A stretch of DNA of 64,000 nt from Methylococcales bacterium (GCA_030949405.1 JAUZSN010000002.1:496001-560000); one strand, 5' to 3'. Numbered from the stretch's first letter, positions 26,614-37,097 are shown. The notes: generated from the sequence alone by a model not told the origin. A program made the numbers and translations.

Positions 26614-27295
26614 TTACGTTAGGTTTTTTTTAATCAGTTTTTTTGCAAGATCGGTTGCAAGCAGTGATAAGAAAATATTTTTCATGGTGGGGTTTCGTTC
26701 TAAAAATATGGCGAGATCTTTTTGAGACCACTCTAAGATAATAGAATCGGTATCAAGTTTTGCCGTCGCTGAGGCATATTCTTGTTTCAGTTTAAAACTA
26801 ATTTCGCCTATAAAGACCCCATCTCGAGATTGACGGATTAATTTATCGTTATCATAAATATTAACCCGTCCATTGTAGATGAAAAATAAATCCCCTATTT
26901 TTTCATTTTGGTGCGTTAAAAAATAACCTTTTTTTATAATGACTAAATTTTGCGATTCGGATTAATTTTAAATATTCAAAAGGGCTTAATAAATCATGAA
27001 ACAGGGTTTCATAAAGTTCTTGTTCGTATTCTGAAAATTTGATTGTCGAGTTTTGATACCAAATGATAACCAGCATAACTAGATTAACACCGACTAATAA
27101 GCCTTCTGTCCATATATTAATCCACATAGGTTCTTGCGGGGCAGAATAATAATAAGCTGAGTAAAAGAACGATGAAATAATGGTTAGCAGTCTTAACCAG
27201 TAAATTGATTTCATTGCAAAAGCGAGTAGCGTTGTTAAATAGGCGATCGCATACAAAACATAATTCAGGGTGTCTAAATTGAAATCAATTGTCAT
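26614..27295 (-). pseudogene. Popeye-type membrane protein with cyclic-nucleotide-binding-like domain, frameshifted
   Basis: The first ORF (27295-26903) encodes three hydrophobic helices and then S-P-F-E-Y-L-K-L-I-R-I-A-K-F-S-H-Y-K-K before losing frame. Removing one A from the A7 run (plus-strand T7 at 26929-26935) joins it to G-Y-F-L-T-H-Q-N-E-K-I-G-D-L-F-F-I-Y-N-G-R-V and on to a stop at 26614, about 226 residues in all. Three membrane helices followed by a cNMP-binding-like beta-roll is the layout of Popeye-domain (POPDC) proteins, which bind cAMP in animals and have bacterial relatives. Real mutation or sequencing error is unresolved. Confidence 0.7.
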
Positions 27296-27347
27296 GGTAA
27301 AACCTAAATAAATAAATCATTGAACAATTAGGTTGAGGAAATGGGTT

Positions 27348-29771
27348 TTAAAATAAATCCTCAACGGTTTTTCTAATGACTTTAGCTTTAGTCTTAGTTT
27401 GTGGTTTATACGTCGGTACTCCCGTGGGAATGTAGGTACTTCTTTTAGGATAAACTCCTTTTTGAAAGTATTCCCATGTTCCGCCCTCAAGCCCTGAGGT
27501 TGTTTTTATATTTCTAATGGTTCCAATGGTTTTTTTAACAATTCCATTTGGGGGGGTAATAGTGACTTCAGGAACATCTTTTAACGCGGTTTTCATAAAT
27601 TTAATCCACATCGGTAGCGCGGTGTTTCCACCTGTTTCTCCGCGCCCTAGCGTTTTATAAGAGTCAAATCCTACCCAGGCACTGGCAACAATACTGGGGT
27701 GAAAGCCATTAAACCAGCCATCTTTTTGGCCGTTGGTTGTTCCTGTTTTTCCTGCAATATCCTTACGCTTTAAAACTCTTGCTCGGGTGGCTGTTCCTCG
27801 CCTAACGACATCCCGCAAGACAGACCCCATTAAAAACGTAATTTGCGAGCTTAAAACGCGTGGTGCGCGTGTGCTTAATAGTTGCTCAGCATCTAAGACT
27901 TCAGTTGATTGCTTGTTACATAAAGGGCAAGCCGTTTTGGGTTTGGCTTCAAAAATGATTTCACCTTTATGATTTTCAATATGCTCTATAAAATAGGGTT
28001 TAACTAAAAATCCTCCATTGGCAAAAATGGAATAAAAATTGGCCATTCTTAAGGGTGAGGCTGATCCACTACCTAATGCTAACGCAAGTCCACGAGGAAG
28101 TTGGTCATCTGTAAAGCCAAAATCTTTAGCGGTTTGAATGACTTTATCTATTCCCATTTCTTGCGTTAAACGGATAGAAATAATATTTCTGGATTTATAA
28201 AGAGCGGCTCGGATTCGTGTTGGGCCATAGTAACGATGACTATAATTTTGAGGTCGCCAAGCACGATCTTTCGCGCTGCCTTTTTTGATGATAATAGGGG
28301 AATCATTAATGACGCTTGCGAGTGTATACCCTTCTTTTAAGGCCGTTGCGTAAATAACAGGTTTAAAGCCTGACCCCGGTTGACGTTTCGATTGCGTTGC
28401 ACGGTTATATTCACTTCTATAAAAATCATAGCCACCAACAATGGCTTCTACTGAACCATTCATTGGATTTAAAGAGGCAAACCCACCTTGTACTTTAGGA
28501 ACTTGCGTTAATTCCCAAGAGACTGTTTCTTGGTTTTCTTTTTTTAAGGGCCTAACTCGAATAATATCTCCTACCCTCATTGCTGCTTTTAATGAGCGAG
28601 GTCTTTTAGCACCAAGCGGGTAGTTATTGGTTTTAAAATGGCGGGCCCAAAGAAATTTTTTCCATGGAATTTCAAGAATAGATTGGTCTTGTAATTGTAC
28701 GGTGACTATTTTATCTTTAATGCTAAGAATATGAGCGGGGTAAGTTTCACCCACGATTTTGAGTGCTTTAAACTGCTCAGAATTTGTGAATTTTATATGG
28801 GGTAAGGCTCGATAACCATAGCGTTTATCATATTTATGTAGCGCAAACCGAAGTGCTTCGGTTGCGGTTGTTTGTAATTTAGAACCGAGGGTTGTGTAAA
28901 CTTTCATCCCATTGGTATAGGATTCTTCGCCGTAACGTTTAAAGAGTTCACGACGGACCATTTCAGCAATATAAGGGGCTTTTAACTCAATAGGGGGAAT
29001 ATAAAGTTTGGCACTGACCGGTTGTTTCAGTGCGTTAGCGGCTTCTTCTGGAGAGATATACGCTAATAATTTCATTCGTTTTAAAATGTAATCTCGGCGT
29101 ATTTTTGAACGTGTTGGGTTAGAAATAGGGTTATAAGCGGAAGGGGCTTTAGGAAGTCCTGCGATCATTGCTTGTTGAGCTAAGGTTAAATCATCTAGGT
29201 CTTTGCCATAATAGACTTCAGCTGCCGCCACAACCCCATAAGAACGATGACCCATATAAATTTTATTTAAATAAAGTTCTAAAATTTTATCTTTGCTGTA
29301 GGCTTTTTCAATTTGTAGCGAGAGAATAATTTCTTTTAATTTACGAATGTAAGTTTTTTCGCGTGTTAACAGGAAGTTACGCGTAACCTGCATTGTAATC
29401 GTACTGCCTCCTTGCTTTTTTTTGCCCGTTAAGGCTAATTGAATAAAGGCTCTCATTAAGCTTTTATAGTCAACTCCTGGGTGATCGTAGTAGCGATCAT
29501 CTTCGGCGGCAAGAAAGGCTTGGATAAGTTGCTTAGGAATTTTATCAATGGCGATAGGTTTGCGTTTTTTTTCACCAAATTGAGCAATCAGTTTATTATC
29601 GCGACTATAAATCCTAAAAGGCGTTTGGTACTTTACATTTTTTAATTGGGCAACATCAGGTAAGTCACTGATTAGATGGTTGTAAAAAACATACGCTCCC
29701 GCGCTAATGCCAAGTAGACTGATGAGACTAAAAATAACGAACCATTTTAAAATTAATTTAAATAAAATCAT
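27348..29771 (-). CDS. mrcA: Penicillin-binding protein 1A
   Basis: An 807-residue bifunctional peptidoglycan glycosyltransferase/transpeptidase. An N-terminal membrane anchor (about 8-30) is followed by the GT51 domain with catalytic Glu in A-A-E-D-D-R-Y-Y-D-H-P-G and G-G-S-T-I-T-M-Q-V. An OB-like insert follows, then the transpeptidase with S-G-F-K (active-site Ser in P-G-S-G-F-K-P), S-R-N and K-T-G-T-T. The length is close to E. coli PBP1A (850). Divergent placement next to pilM is the classic gammaproteobacterial arrangement. Confidence 0.94.
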   Translation of the reverse strand: MILFKLILKWFVIFSLISLLGISAGAYVFYNHLISDLPDVAQLKNVKYQTPFRIYSRDNKLIAQFGEKKRKPIAIDKIPKQLIQAFLAAEDDRYYDHPGVDYKSLMRAFIQLALTGKKKQGGSTITMQVTRNFLLTREKTYIRKLKEIILSLQIEKAYSKDKILELYLNKIYMGHRSYGVVAAAEVYYGKDLDDLTLAQQAMIAGLPKAPSAYNPISNPTRSKIRRDYILKRMKLLAYISPEEAANALKQPVSAKLYIPPIELKAPYIAEMVRRELFKRYGEESYTNGMKVYTTLGSKLQTTATEALRFALHKYDKRYGYRALPHIKFTNSEQFKALKIVGETYPAHILSIKDKIVTVQLQDQSILEIPWKKFLWARHFKTNNYPLGAKRPRSLKAAMRVGDIIRVRPLKKENQETVSWELTQVPKVQGGFASLNPMNGSVEAIVGGYDFYRSEYNRATQSKRQPGSGFKPVIYATALKEGYTLASVINDSPIIIKKGSAKDRAWRPQNYSHRYYGPTRIRAALYKSRNIISIRLTQEMGIDKVIQTAKDFGFTDDQLPRGLALALGSGSASPLRMANFYSIFANGGFLVKPYFIEHIENHKGEIIFEAKPKTACPLCNKQSTEVLDAEQLLSTRAPRVLSSQITFLMGSVLRDVVRRGTATRARVLKRKDIAGKTGTTNGQKDGWFNGFHPSIVASAWVGFDSYKTLGRGETGGNTALPMWIKFMKTALKDVPEVTITPPNGIVKKTIGTIRNIKTTSGLEGGTWEYFQKGVYPKRSTYIPTGVPTYKPQTKTKAKVIRKTVEDLF

Positions 29772-30272
29772 GCTTATGCGGCGGGGGTTGGTTGGAGAAT
29801 AATTAAAATGAGGTTCATAAGATTTATTTTCAATGGAAATAGTCAGGGGGTTACGTAATTTTTTGACAGTGTAATGATTTAAATATCTATGTTATCTCTA
29901 TGATTTAAATTCGGATTAACGAAAGGTTAGGCAAATAAATAATAATGATAATGATAATGACACTGTATTTAATGATTTCTCCTTGCCGTCCTAGTTTTTT
30001 AGCCTATTTAATTTTAATGCTCACAGTTTAATCTACGTGGAGCCATTTAACAAATACTTATCTAAATTGATAAAACGATTGAATTTATAAATTCTAAAAA
30101 TGAGATATAAATAGGATTTCTAAACAATAGGGGACCTAATATAAGCGATATTTTCCGATCAAAATTAAAAAGACGACTATACTTCAACGCAAGCTGGGGT
30201 CTGTTTGAACGTTCAATTGGATAAAAATTTAAGCGATGTAAGTGATCGATGTTTATTTGGATAAGGTTTTAA
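29772..30272. other. 501-bp divergent promoter region between mrcA and pilM
   Basis: No coding frame is convincing. On the plus strand a consensus TTGACA (29863-29868) is followed 17 nt later by a weak TCTATG, and TATACT at 30178-30183 is an alternative -10 closer to pilM. A short tandem of the unit ataatg (29939-29958) and the palindrome TGAACGTTCA near 30207-30216 are also present. None of these is strong enough to assign regulation. Confidence 0.4.
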
Positions 30273-31337
30273 ATGATGAATTGGTTTAAACGAAAAGAGG
30301 TCGTTGTTCTAGGAATAGATATTAGTAGTGCAGCGGTTAAATTATTAGAATTAAGTAAGACAGGATCACGTTATCGGGTAGAGAGTTATGCGGTGATCCC
30401 TTTAGCACAAGATGTTGTTGTTGATAAAAATATAGCGAATATTGATGCGGTTGCTAATGCGATTAAAATGGCGGTTAAGCAGTCCAGAACCAAAGAAAAA
30501 AATGCGTGTGTCGCTGTTTCTGGCTCATCCGTTATGAGTAAAGTGATTCAAATGGGAGCGGATTTAAAAAATGATGAAATGGAAGAACAAATTTTTATTG
30601 AAGCCGATCAATACATTCCTTATGCACTGGATGAGGTAAATTTAGATTTTGAAGTTCAGGGTAAAAATGAAACAAATCCAGCGATGGTTGATGTCTTATT
30701 AGCGGCTTCACGACGGGAAAATGTTGAAGATCGTGTTGAAGCACTCATACAAGCAGGGCTCAAACCTAAAATTGTGGATGTTGAAGCTTTTTCGATGGAA
30801 AATGCCTTTTTATTATTGGCTGAACAATTGCCAAAAGGAATTGAAACACAAACCGTTGCTATTGTGGATATTGGGGCAACGATGACGACCTTAAATGTTT
30901 TATATGAGTGTCGAACTATTTATGTTCGAGAGCAAGGGTTTGGAGGGAAGCAATTGACAGAAGAAATTCAACGACGCTATGGTCTTTCTTATGAAGAAGC
31001 AGGGCTCGCCAAACGTCAAGGCGGGTTGCCTGATAATTATACAACCGATGTGTTGGAGCCTTTTAAATTAGCAATGGTTCAACAAATATCAAGAGCTTTA
31101 CAGTTTTTTGCCTCATCCAGTGCTAATCGAGAAGTAGATAGTCTTATTCTTGCAGGCGGGTGTGCGTCTATACAAGGGCTTGAAGAACTGATTAAAGAAA
31201 ATATTGGAATGGATTCGTATGTCGCAAACCCTTTTATTAATATGGCCTTATCCAATCGGGTGAAACCGCAAAGTCTAAGCAATGATGCCCCTGCAATGAT
31301 GATTGCAAGTGGGTTAGCCTTAAGGAGTTTTGATTAA
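30273..31337 (+). CDS. pilM: Type IV pilus inner-membrane platform protein PilM
   Basis: A 354-residue actin-like cytoplasmic ATPase of the type IV pilus. Motifs include V-L-G-I-D-I-S-S-A-A-V-K-L-L-E-L (phosphate 1), I-V-D-I-G-A-T-M-T-T-L-N-V (phosphate 2) and L-I-L-A-G-G-C-A (adenosine). It binds the N-terminal tail of PilN. It is the first gene of pilMNOPQ; its stop overlaps the pilN start (TAATG). Confidence 0.95.
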   Translation: MMNWFKRKEVVVLGIDISSAAVKLLELSKTGSRYRVESYAVIPLAQDVVVDKNIANIDAVANAIKMAVKQSRTKEKNACVAVSGSSVMSKVIQMGADLKNDEMEEQIFIEADQYIPYALDEVNLDFEVQGKNETNPAMVDVLLAASRRENVEDRVEALIQAGLKPKIVDVEAFSMENAFLLLAEQLPKGIETQTVAIVDIGATMTTLNVLYECRTIYVREQGFGGKQLTEEIQRRYGLSYEEAGLAKRQGGLPDNYTTDVLEPFKLAMVQQISRALQFFASSSANREVDSLILAGGCASIQGLEELIKENIGMDSYVANPFINMALSNRVKPQSLSNDAPAMMIASGLALRSFD

Positions 31338-31936
31338 TGGTTAAAATTAATTTACTGCCTTGGCGTGAAGAATTACGAAAAGAAAAGCAACAAGTTTTTT
31401 TAACGGTACTGGTCGCGGCCATTTTTTTGACATGTCTTTTATTTGGAGGGGTTTATTGGTATATAGAAGATCAAAAAACCTATCAAACCATTAGAAATAC
31501 ATATTTAGAGGACAAAATTAAGGAAGTTGAGAAAAAAATTAAAAAAATAGATAAGATTAAAGCTGAAAGAACGAAATTAAGAGATAAAATTTTGGTTATT
31601 GAGGGGTTACAAGCGAGTCGATCTGAAATTGTACATGTATTTGATGACTTACGGCGAATAACACCTAAAGGTATTTATTTAACGGATTTTATCCAGCTCG
31701 GTGAAAAATTAACCTTTAAAGGACGAACAACGGCTCATTCGGAAGTTTCTGCGTTAATGGATGCGATTGAGGCTTCAAAATGGATTGGCTTAGAGGGGAC
31801 GGGGCTTAAAAATATAGATGGGCGTAATCGCTCTGAAAAAGAAACGGATAGCCAGTTTATTATTTTAGCAAAACAGCTTAAGAAAAAACCAAAAGAAGAC
31901 GCAGATGATTTAGAGATGGGAGGCGGGGTAGAATAA
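31337..31936 (+). CDS. pilN: Type IV pilus assembly protein PilN
   Basis: A 199-residue bitopic protein. The N-terminal I-N-L-L-P-W-R-E-E is the conserved PilM-binding motif. A membrane helix covers about residues 23-43, then a Lys/Glu-rich coiled coil (about 48-90) and a periplasmic ferredoxin-like domain that pairs with PilO. It overlaps its neighbours by one base on each side, so translation is coupled. Confidence 0.94.
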   Translation: MVKINLLPWREELRKEKQQVFLTVLVAAIFLTCLLFGGVYWYIEDQKTYQTIRNTYLEDKIKEVEKKIKKIDKIKAERTKLRDKILVIEGLQASRSEIVHVFDDLRRITPKGIYLTDFIQLGEKLTFKGRTTAHSEVSALMDAIEASKWIGLEGTGLKNIDGRNRSEKETDSQFIILAKQLKKKPKEDADDLEMGGGVE

Positions 31937-32568
31937 TGAATTTATCGGAAGTTAATTGGGATTTTAATGAAGCGGGATCGTGGCCTTTAGAAGTTAAAGT
32001 GGGGATGATTTTATTAATTTGTTCGTTGATTGCAGGCGGAGGCGTTTATCAGTTTACGATGGATCAGTTAAGCCAATGGACTGTTTTGGAGCAAAAAGAG
32101 CAAGAACTTCGTGGGCAGTTTGAGGAAAAACAAAAAAAAGCGGCGAATTTATCCGCTTATCAAGAGCAATTTAAACAAATTGAAGCGTTACTTGAAGAAA
32201 TGGTTAAGCAAATGCCAAGTGAGGCAGAAGTTGCGGCCTTGTTGCGAAAAATTTCTAAAAAAGCACAAGAAAGTGGTTTGAAGATTAATTTTTTTGGTGC
32301 AGAACCCTCTGTACGAAAGGAATTTTACCATGAGTTACCCAATAAAATAGAAGTCTCAGGTCATTATGAGGAAATCGGTTTGTTTGTAAGTAGCTTGTCG
32401 ACCTTGTCACGAATTGTAACCGTCCATGATGTCATTATTTCTCGATTGGAAGTCAAAGAAGTTAAGGATAAAAAAAAGGAAGATGAAGGCGTTTTATTGG
32501 AAATGAAAGCGGTTGTACAAACGTATAACGAGGCCTCAGAAGAAGATGCGGATGATATGAGTAAATGA
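31936..32568 (+). CDS. pilO: Type IV pilus assembly protein PilO
   Basis: A 210-residue bitopic protein with a membrane helix at about 23-43, a coiled coil (about 50-100) and a periplasmic domain beginning E-A-E-V-A-A-L-L-R-K-I-S and containing G-H-Y-E-E-I-G-L-F-V-S-S-L-S. It forms the alignment subcomplex with PilN and PilP. Confidence 0.93.
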   Translation: MNLSEVNWDFNEAGSWPLEVKVGMILLICSLIAGGGVYQFTMDQLSQWTVLEQKEQELRGQFEEKQKKAANLSAYQEQFKQIEALLEEMVKQMPSEAEVAALLRKISKKAQESGLKINFFGAEPSVRKEFYHELPNKIEVSGHYEEIGLFVSSLSTLSRIVTVHDVIISRLEVKEVKDKKKEDEGVLLEMKAVVQTYNEASEEDADDMSK

Positions 32569-32591
32569 GGATTCAACGCAAGGAATATAAA

Positions 32592-33164
32592 ATGAAACTT
32601 TCCCCATTATCAATGATAAAACCAATTAGATTCGGGTGTTTTTGTGTTTTTTTTATGCTATCGGCTTGTAGTGATAATGATGTATCAGATTTAGATACTT
32701 TTATTGAGGAAGTTGAGGCGCGACCGAGCGAAGGCATCGAGCCGTTGGAAGCGATTGCAGAAAATGATTTTTTTTATTTTGAACTGGATGATTCACGAGA
32801 TCCTTTTTTAATAATAAAGGATAAAGAAGAGGAGGTGGAGGATGTTAATCTATCTAAACCTGTTTCTAATGGTATAAAGCCTGATTTTACACGGATAAAA
32901 GAGGATTTAGAAAGCTTTCCATTAGATGCGTTGAATATGGTTGGAACGGTTAAAAAAGGGATGTTATGGGGGTTAATTAGATCTGAGGAAGGCGTGCAAC
33001 GGGTAAAAATAGGGAATTATATAGGACAAAATCATGGCAAGATTATTAATATTTCAGCAACCGAAATTAAGTTGGAAGAAATTATTAAGGATGAAGAAAG
33101 TGAAACGGATGCCTGGATTAAAAAAGAAGCGATATTACCCTTAAATATGGGTACAGATGAATAA
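32592..33164 (+). CDS. pilP: Type IV pilus lipoprotein PilP
   Basis: A 190-residue inner-membrane lipoprotein linking PilNO to the PilQ secretin. The frame is open from 32565, overlapping pilO, but the ATG at 32592 follows AAGGAA and places the lipobox L-S-A-C at residue 26, so I chose it. The C-terminal beta domain contains L-N-M-V-G-T-V and R-V-K-I-G-N-Y-I-G-Q-N-H-G-K-I, typical of PilP. Confidence 0.92.
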   Translation: MKLSPLSMIKPIRFGCFCVFFMLSACSDNDVSDLDTFIEEVEARPSEGIEPLEAIAENDFFYFELDDSRDPFLIIKDKEEEVEDVNLSKPVSNGIKPDFTRIKEDLESFPLDALNMVGTVKKGMLWGLIRSEEGVQRVKIGNYIGQNHGKIINISATEIKLEEIIKDEESETDAWIKKEAILPLNMGTDE

Positions 33165-33177
33165 AGGTAAAGGTTAA

Positions 33178-35418
33178 ATGATGAATATTATGCAAAAGAC
33201 TTCAGTATTAAAAATTTGGATAGGTCATCTTATTATGCCCTTTATGATGGGTTTATTTTTAATTTTATTGGCGGTAAATACAGCGTTAGCTAGTGAAATT
33301 TTGATTACTCAACTTAATTTTTCTACACTTGCTGGAGATAAGGTTCAATTGCAATTAGAGTTAACAGCAGAACCTGTTGCGCCTAAAGTATTCCATACCG
33401 ATAACCCTGCACGAATTGCTCTAGATTTTGTGGGTGTTAAAAGTGGTTTGAAACAAAAAAACTTTCCGATTAACTCGGGTGCGGCGAGTGATGCTTATGT
33501 TATTGAAGTGGCTGGACGTACGCGCGTTATTATTAATCTTGTTGAGTCTGTTCCTTATGAAACTAAGGTGGAGGGAAATAAGGTCTTAATTATTTTAAAT
33601 AAAACAGCGGTTGTGACCAAAAAAGATCGACCTAACGTTAAACGTAATGAAAATGAAATAGAGACGGTTGTAAAAGAGGAGCCTGTGATTGAAACACAGA
33701 AAGTTTCTATGGTTTCACGTTTGCTGCCTAAGCAAGTCATTAGAGATATTGATTTTAAACGGGGCGTGGGTGGTGAAGGTTTATTATTAGTTGAACTAGC
33801 GAATCCCAATACCATCGTTGATACGCGAGAGCGTGGCGGGAAAGTTGTTTTAAAATTTTTAAATACAAAATTACCTAAAGCTTTGAGAAAACGGTTTGAT
33901 GTTTCAGATTTTGCGACCCCTGTACAAAAAATTGAAGCGGTGAGTAAAGGAACTAATACCATCATTACCATTACCCCGACTAATGGTAATTATCAATATT
34001 CCTCATTTCAGGAAGAGGGGATGTTGACGGTTGATTTTAGGCCGATGAGTGAAGCTGAGAAAAAAATTGAACAAGAAAAAAAGTTTCCTTATTCAGGGGA
34101 TAAATTATCATTAAACTTTCAAGATATTGAAGTTAATTCGGTCTTACAGATTTTAGCGGATTTTACAGAGCTTAATATTGTGGCCTCCGACACGGTGGCG
34201 GGTAATGTCACCTTACGGTTAAATGATGTTCCTTGGGATCAAGCATTGGATTTAATTTTAAAAGCCAATGGGTTATCAAAGCGTCAAGCGGGTAATGTGA
34301 TTTTAGTTGCACCGACTTCACACATTATTAAGCTTGAAGAAGATGAGCTGGCAGCAAAAAAGGTGGTTGAGCAATTAGAGCCATTACGAACAGAATACAT
34401 TCAAATTAATTATGCAAAAGCGGATGATATAAAAGTTCTATTGTTAGGTGGGACAGATACAACGGTGGATAAATTGACAACAAGAGGGCGTTTACTTTCA
34501 AAGCGAGGCGTTGCGAATGTTGACATTAGAACGAATGTCTTAATTGTTAAAGATACCGCGAATAAAATGGAAGCAATTCGGGCCTTGATTAAAAAACTTG
34601 ATATTCCTGTTAGGCAAGTGATGATCGAAGCACGGATTGTTACCGCCGATAAAAATTTTGCACAAGATCTTGGGATGCGTTTTGGGGTTGGAAAGGCCGC
34701 TGCATTAGGATCAAGCACCGGGTTTGCTATAGGGCCTGCACCGACAGTGGGTGGTTTAGTGACACGAAGCATTACAGGGCAGCGTACAGGGGGCGGTGTC
34801 GTCGTTCCTTCGGTAGATAATGCTAATGTCAGTAATTATTTAGTTGATTTAGCCTCGGCAGGGGCTAATGCTTTTCCGCCCGCCGCATTAGGAATGACTT
34901 TGGCTAGAGCCGCCGATTATGTGCTTAATTTAGAAATATCCGCATTAGAAGGTGATGATCGCGGGGAATTAATTTCTAACCCGCGTGTTTTAACCTCAGA
35001 TCGGGTTGAGGCGGTTATTAGGCAAGGGGTGCAAATTCCTTTTACAACCGTCAGTGCGAATGGGACGCAAACCAGGTTAATCCCTGCGGTTTTGGAATTA
35101 AAAGTAAATCCTCAAATTACCCCAAATGGCAGTATTATTATGGAATTAGCTATAAAGAATGATAAGGCAGATACCATTACAGGTGGAATTAGCAAAGAAG
35201 AAGTTAAGACAACGGTACAAGTAAATGATGGGGAAACCGTGGTTTTAGGCGGGATTTATACGATGAATACTAAAAAAACGGTGACTAAAGTGCCTTTTTT
35301 TGGAGACCTTCCTGTGATTGGAATTCTATTTAGAAATACCAAAGATTTGGATGGTAAAAAAGAATTACTGGTTTTTGTAACGCCTAAAATTGTTAAGAAT
35401 TCTTTGCTATTAGATTAA
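33178..35418 (+). CDS. pilQ: Type IV pilus secretin PilQ
   Basis: A 746-residue outer-membrane secretin. It has a signal peptide, two peptidoglycan-binding AMIN domains (about 40-130 and 180-285), an N0 domain with L-S-L-N-F-Q-D-I-E-V and V-L-Q-I-L-A-D-F, an N1 domain with E-Y-I-Q-I-N-Y-A-K-A, and the C-terminal secretin domain with V-M-I-E-A-R-I-V and the ending K-K-E-L-L-V-F-V-T-P-K-I-V. The length matches other gammaproteobacterial PilQ. It closes the pil operon and is followed by a rho-independent terminator. Confidence 0.95.
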   Translation: MMNIMQKTSVLKIWIGHLIMPFMMGLFLILLAVNTALASEILITQLNFSTLAGDKVQLQLELTAEPVAPKVFHTDNPARIALDFVGVKSGLKQKNFPINSGAASDAYVIEVAGRTRVIINLVESVPYETKVEGNKVLIILNKTAVVTKKDRPNVKRNENEIETVVKEEPVIETQKVSMVSRLLPKQVIRDIDFKRGVGGEGLLLVELANPNTIVDTRERGGKVVLKFLNTKLPKALRKRFDVSDFATPVQKIEAVSKGTNTIITITPTNGNYQYSSFQEEGMLTVDFRPMSEAEKKIEQEKKFPYSGDKLSLNFQDIEVNSVLQILADFTELNIVASDTVAGNVTLRLNDVPWDQALDLILKANGLSKRQAGNVILVAPTSHIIKLEEDELAAKKVVEQLEPLRTEYIQINYAKADDIKVLLLGGTDTTVDKLTTRGRLLSKRGVANVDIRTNVLIVKDTANKMEAIRALIKKLDIPVRQVMIEARIVTADKNFAQDLGMRFGVGKAAALGSSTGFAIGPAPTVGGLVTRSITGQRTGGGVVVPSVDNANVSNYLVDLASAGANAFPPAALGMTLARAADYVLNLEISALEGDDRGELISNPRVLTSDRVEAVIRQGVQIPFTTVSANGTQTRLIPAVLELKVNPQITPNGSIIMELAIKNDKADTITGGISKEEVKTTVQVNDGETVVLGGIYTMNTKKTVTKVPFFGDLPVIGILFRNTKDLDGKKELLVFVTPKIVKNSLLLD

Positions 35419-35437
35419 TCCGACTTCAACTATCGGT

Positions 35438-35464
35438 AAAAAGGGGGCATAATGCCCTTTTTTT
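35438..35464 (+). terminator. Rho-independent terminator after pilQ
   Basis: A G/C-rich hairpin (AAAGGGGGCA, short loop, TGCCCTTT) ends in a run of seven T at 35458-35464, 20 bp after the pilQ stop. It separates pilMNOPQ from aroK and so suggests aroKB-damX depends on readthrough or a promoter of its own. Confidence 0.8.
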
Positions 35465-35483
35465 ACTTTATTTCCCGTTATTT

Positions 35484-36011
35484 ATGAAACGAACAGAAAA
35501 TATTTATTTAATTGGCCTAATGGGTGCGGGGAAAACTACAATTGGTCGGCAATTAGCGACGACGTTACAGTTACCTTTTTATGACAGCGATAAAGCCATT
35601 GAGGAAAATACAGGGGTTGATATTCCCACTATTTTTGAATATGAAGGTGAAGAAGGGTTTAGAAACCGTGAACAGGCGATGATTTCACAATTAACTGAAA
35701 TTGATGGAATTGTTTTAGCAACGGGCGGAGGGACTATTTTACACGAAAAAAATAGACAGCTCTTAATGACCAATGGTTTTGTGGTTTACTTAGAATGTTC
35801 GATTGAAAATATTTTAAATCGAACCCGTCGGGATACTCAGCGACCTTTATTGCAAACAGATAGCCCTAAAGAACAGATTGAAACTTTATTTGAGCAACGA
35901 GAGTCGTTATATCTTGAATGTGCAGATTTTAAAATAGATACAGGCGTGATACAGAGCAAACTGGTGATCAAATCAATATTAGATGCTTATTGGCAGGCAA
36001 ATGATGAATGA
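35484..36011 (+). CDS. aroK: Shikimate kinase
   Basis: A 175-residue P-loop kinase phosphorylating shikimate at the 3-OH. Motifs: Walker [10 protein letters not shown] (11-19), shikimate-binding Y-D-S-D and E-x-x-F-R-x-R/E, Walker B-like L-A-T-G-G-G-T, and R-x-R-P-L-L in the lid (T-Q-R-P-L-L). Its last codons overlap the start of aroB, and the pilQ-aroK-aroB-damX order is the standard gammaproteobacterial arrangement. Confidence 0.95.
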   Translation: MKRTENIYLIGLMGAGKTTIGRQLATTLQLPFYDSDKAIEENTGVDIPTIFEYEGEEGFRNREQAMISQLTEIDGIVLATGGGTILHEKNRQLLMTNGFVVYLECSIENILNRTRRDTQRPLLQTDSPKEQIETLFEQRESLYLECADFKIDTGVIQSKLVIKSILDAYWQANDE

Positions 36012-37095
36012 GATGAAACAGTTGGATGTTGATTTAGGGGATCGAAGTTACCCCATTTATATTGGCTCAGACTTAGTGTCGCAAGAAAAATTGTTAGCCC
36101 AACATATTCAAGCTAACCAGGTCGTTGTGGTTACGAATACGACAATAGCCCCTTTATATTTACAAGGCTTGTGTGATAATTTATCGGCGTATAACGTTGA
36201 GCACATTATTTTACCTGATGGCGAGCAGTATAAGACCTTAAGCTATGTAGAAACTATTTTTACCCAGTTGTTAGAAGCAAGATTTAACCGTAATGCAACC
36301 CTAATTGCTTTAGGCGGTGGTGTTGTAGGCGATATGGGGGGATTTGCTGCGGCTTGTTATCAGCGAGGAATCAATTTTATCCAAATTCCTACGACGTTAT
36401 TGGCCCAAGTTGACTCGTCAGTGGGCGGGAAAACAGGGGTTAATCATGCGCTGGGAAAGAATATGATCGGCGCATTTTATCAACCGCAGGCCGTAATTGC
36501 GGATATTAAAGTCTTAACCACCTTAGATGATCGACAATTGGCTGCGGGAATTGCTGAAGTTATCAAATATGGTCTTATTAGAGATTATGAATTTTTTGAA
36601 TGGCTAGAGGCGAATATTGATTTATTAGTCCAAAAAGATGAAAAGGCATTAATGTTTGCTATTGAACGTTCTTGTTTTAATAAAGCGGCAGTCGTTGCAG
36701 AGGATGAACATGAGTCAGGTATTCGTGCCACCCTAAATTTAGGGCATACCTTTGGTCATGCGATTGAAACAGGGATGGGATATGGTCAGTATTTGCATGG
36801 TGAAGCGGTTGCGATTGGAACCTGTTTAGCGGCGGATTTATCACGTCGATTAGGGTATTTAACCGATGATGAGGTGACACGAATTATTAAGCTGTTTAAA
36901 CGAGTTAATTTGCCGATACTTTCCCCAGAAAAACTGACGGCAAAGCGTTATCTTGAATTGATGGCGGTTGATAAGAAAAATATAGGCGGCTCTATTCGTC
37001 TTATTTTGTTGGAAAAAATGGGTAAAGCCACCTTACCTATGAGCGTAGAAACAGTTATTTTGGAGCAAACACTGACTGATTACCACGGCTTGTAA
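36004..37095 (+). CDS. aroB: 3-dehydroquinate synthase
   Basis: A 363-residue NAD- and metal-dependent enzyme converting DAHP to 3-dehydroquinate. Seen: [34 protein letters not shown], the catalytic/NAD region [12 protein letters not shown], and metal ligands [12 protein letters not shown]. The frame is open from 35983; ATGs lie at 36001, 36004 and 36013, and I chose 36004 for spacing from an AGG ribosome site. It overlaps aroK by 8 bp. Confidence 0.94.
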   Translation: MNEMKQLDVDLGDRSYPIYIGSDLVSQEKLLAQHIQANQVVVVTNTTIAPLYLQGLCDNLSAYNVEHIILPDGEQYKTLSYVETIFTQLLEARFNRNATLIALGGGVVGDMGGFAAACYQRGINFIQIPTTLLAQVDSSVGGKTGVNHALGKNMIGAFYQPQAVIADIKVLTTLDDRQLAAGIAEVIKYGLIRDYEFFEWLEANIDLLVQKDEKALMFAIERSCFNKAAVVAEDEHESGIRATLNLGHTFGHAIETGMGYGQYLHGEAVAIGTCLAADLSRRLGYLTDDEVTRIIKLFKRVNLPILSPEKLTAKRYLELMAVDKKNIGGSIRLILLEKMGKATLPMSVETVILEQTLTDYHGL

Positions 37096-37097
37096 CG

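Noticed and set aside
32565-32591. pilP start at 32565 overlapping pilO
   Set aside because: The ATG at 32592 has an AAGGAA site and places the lipobox at the usual distance.
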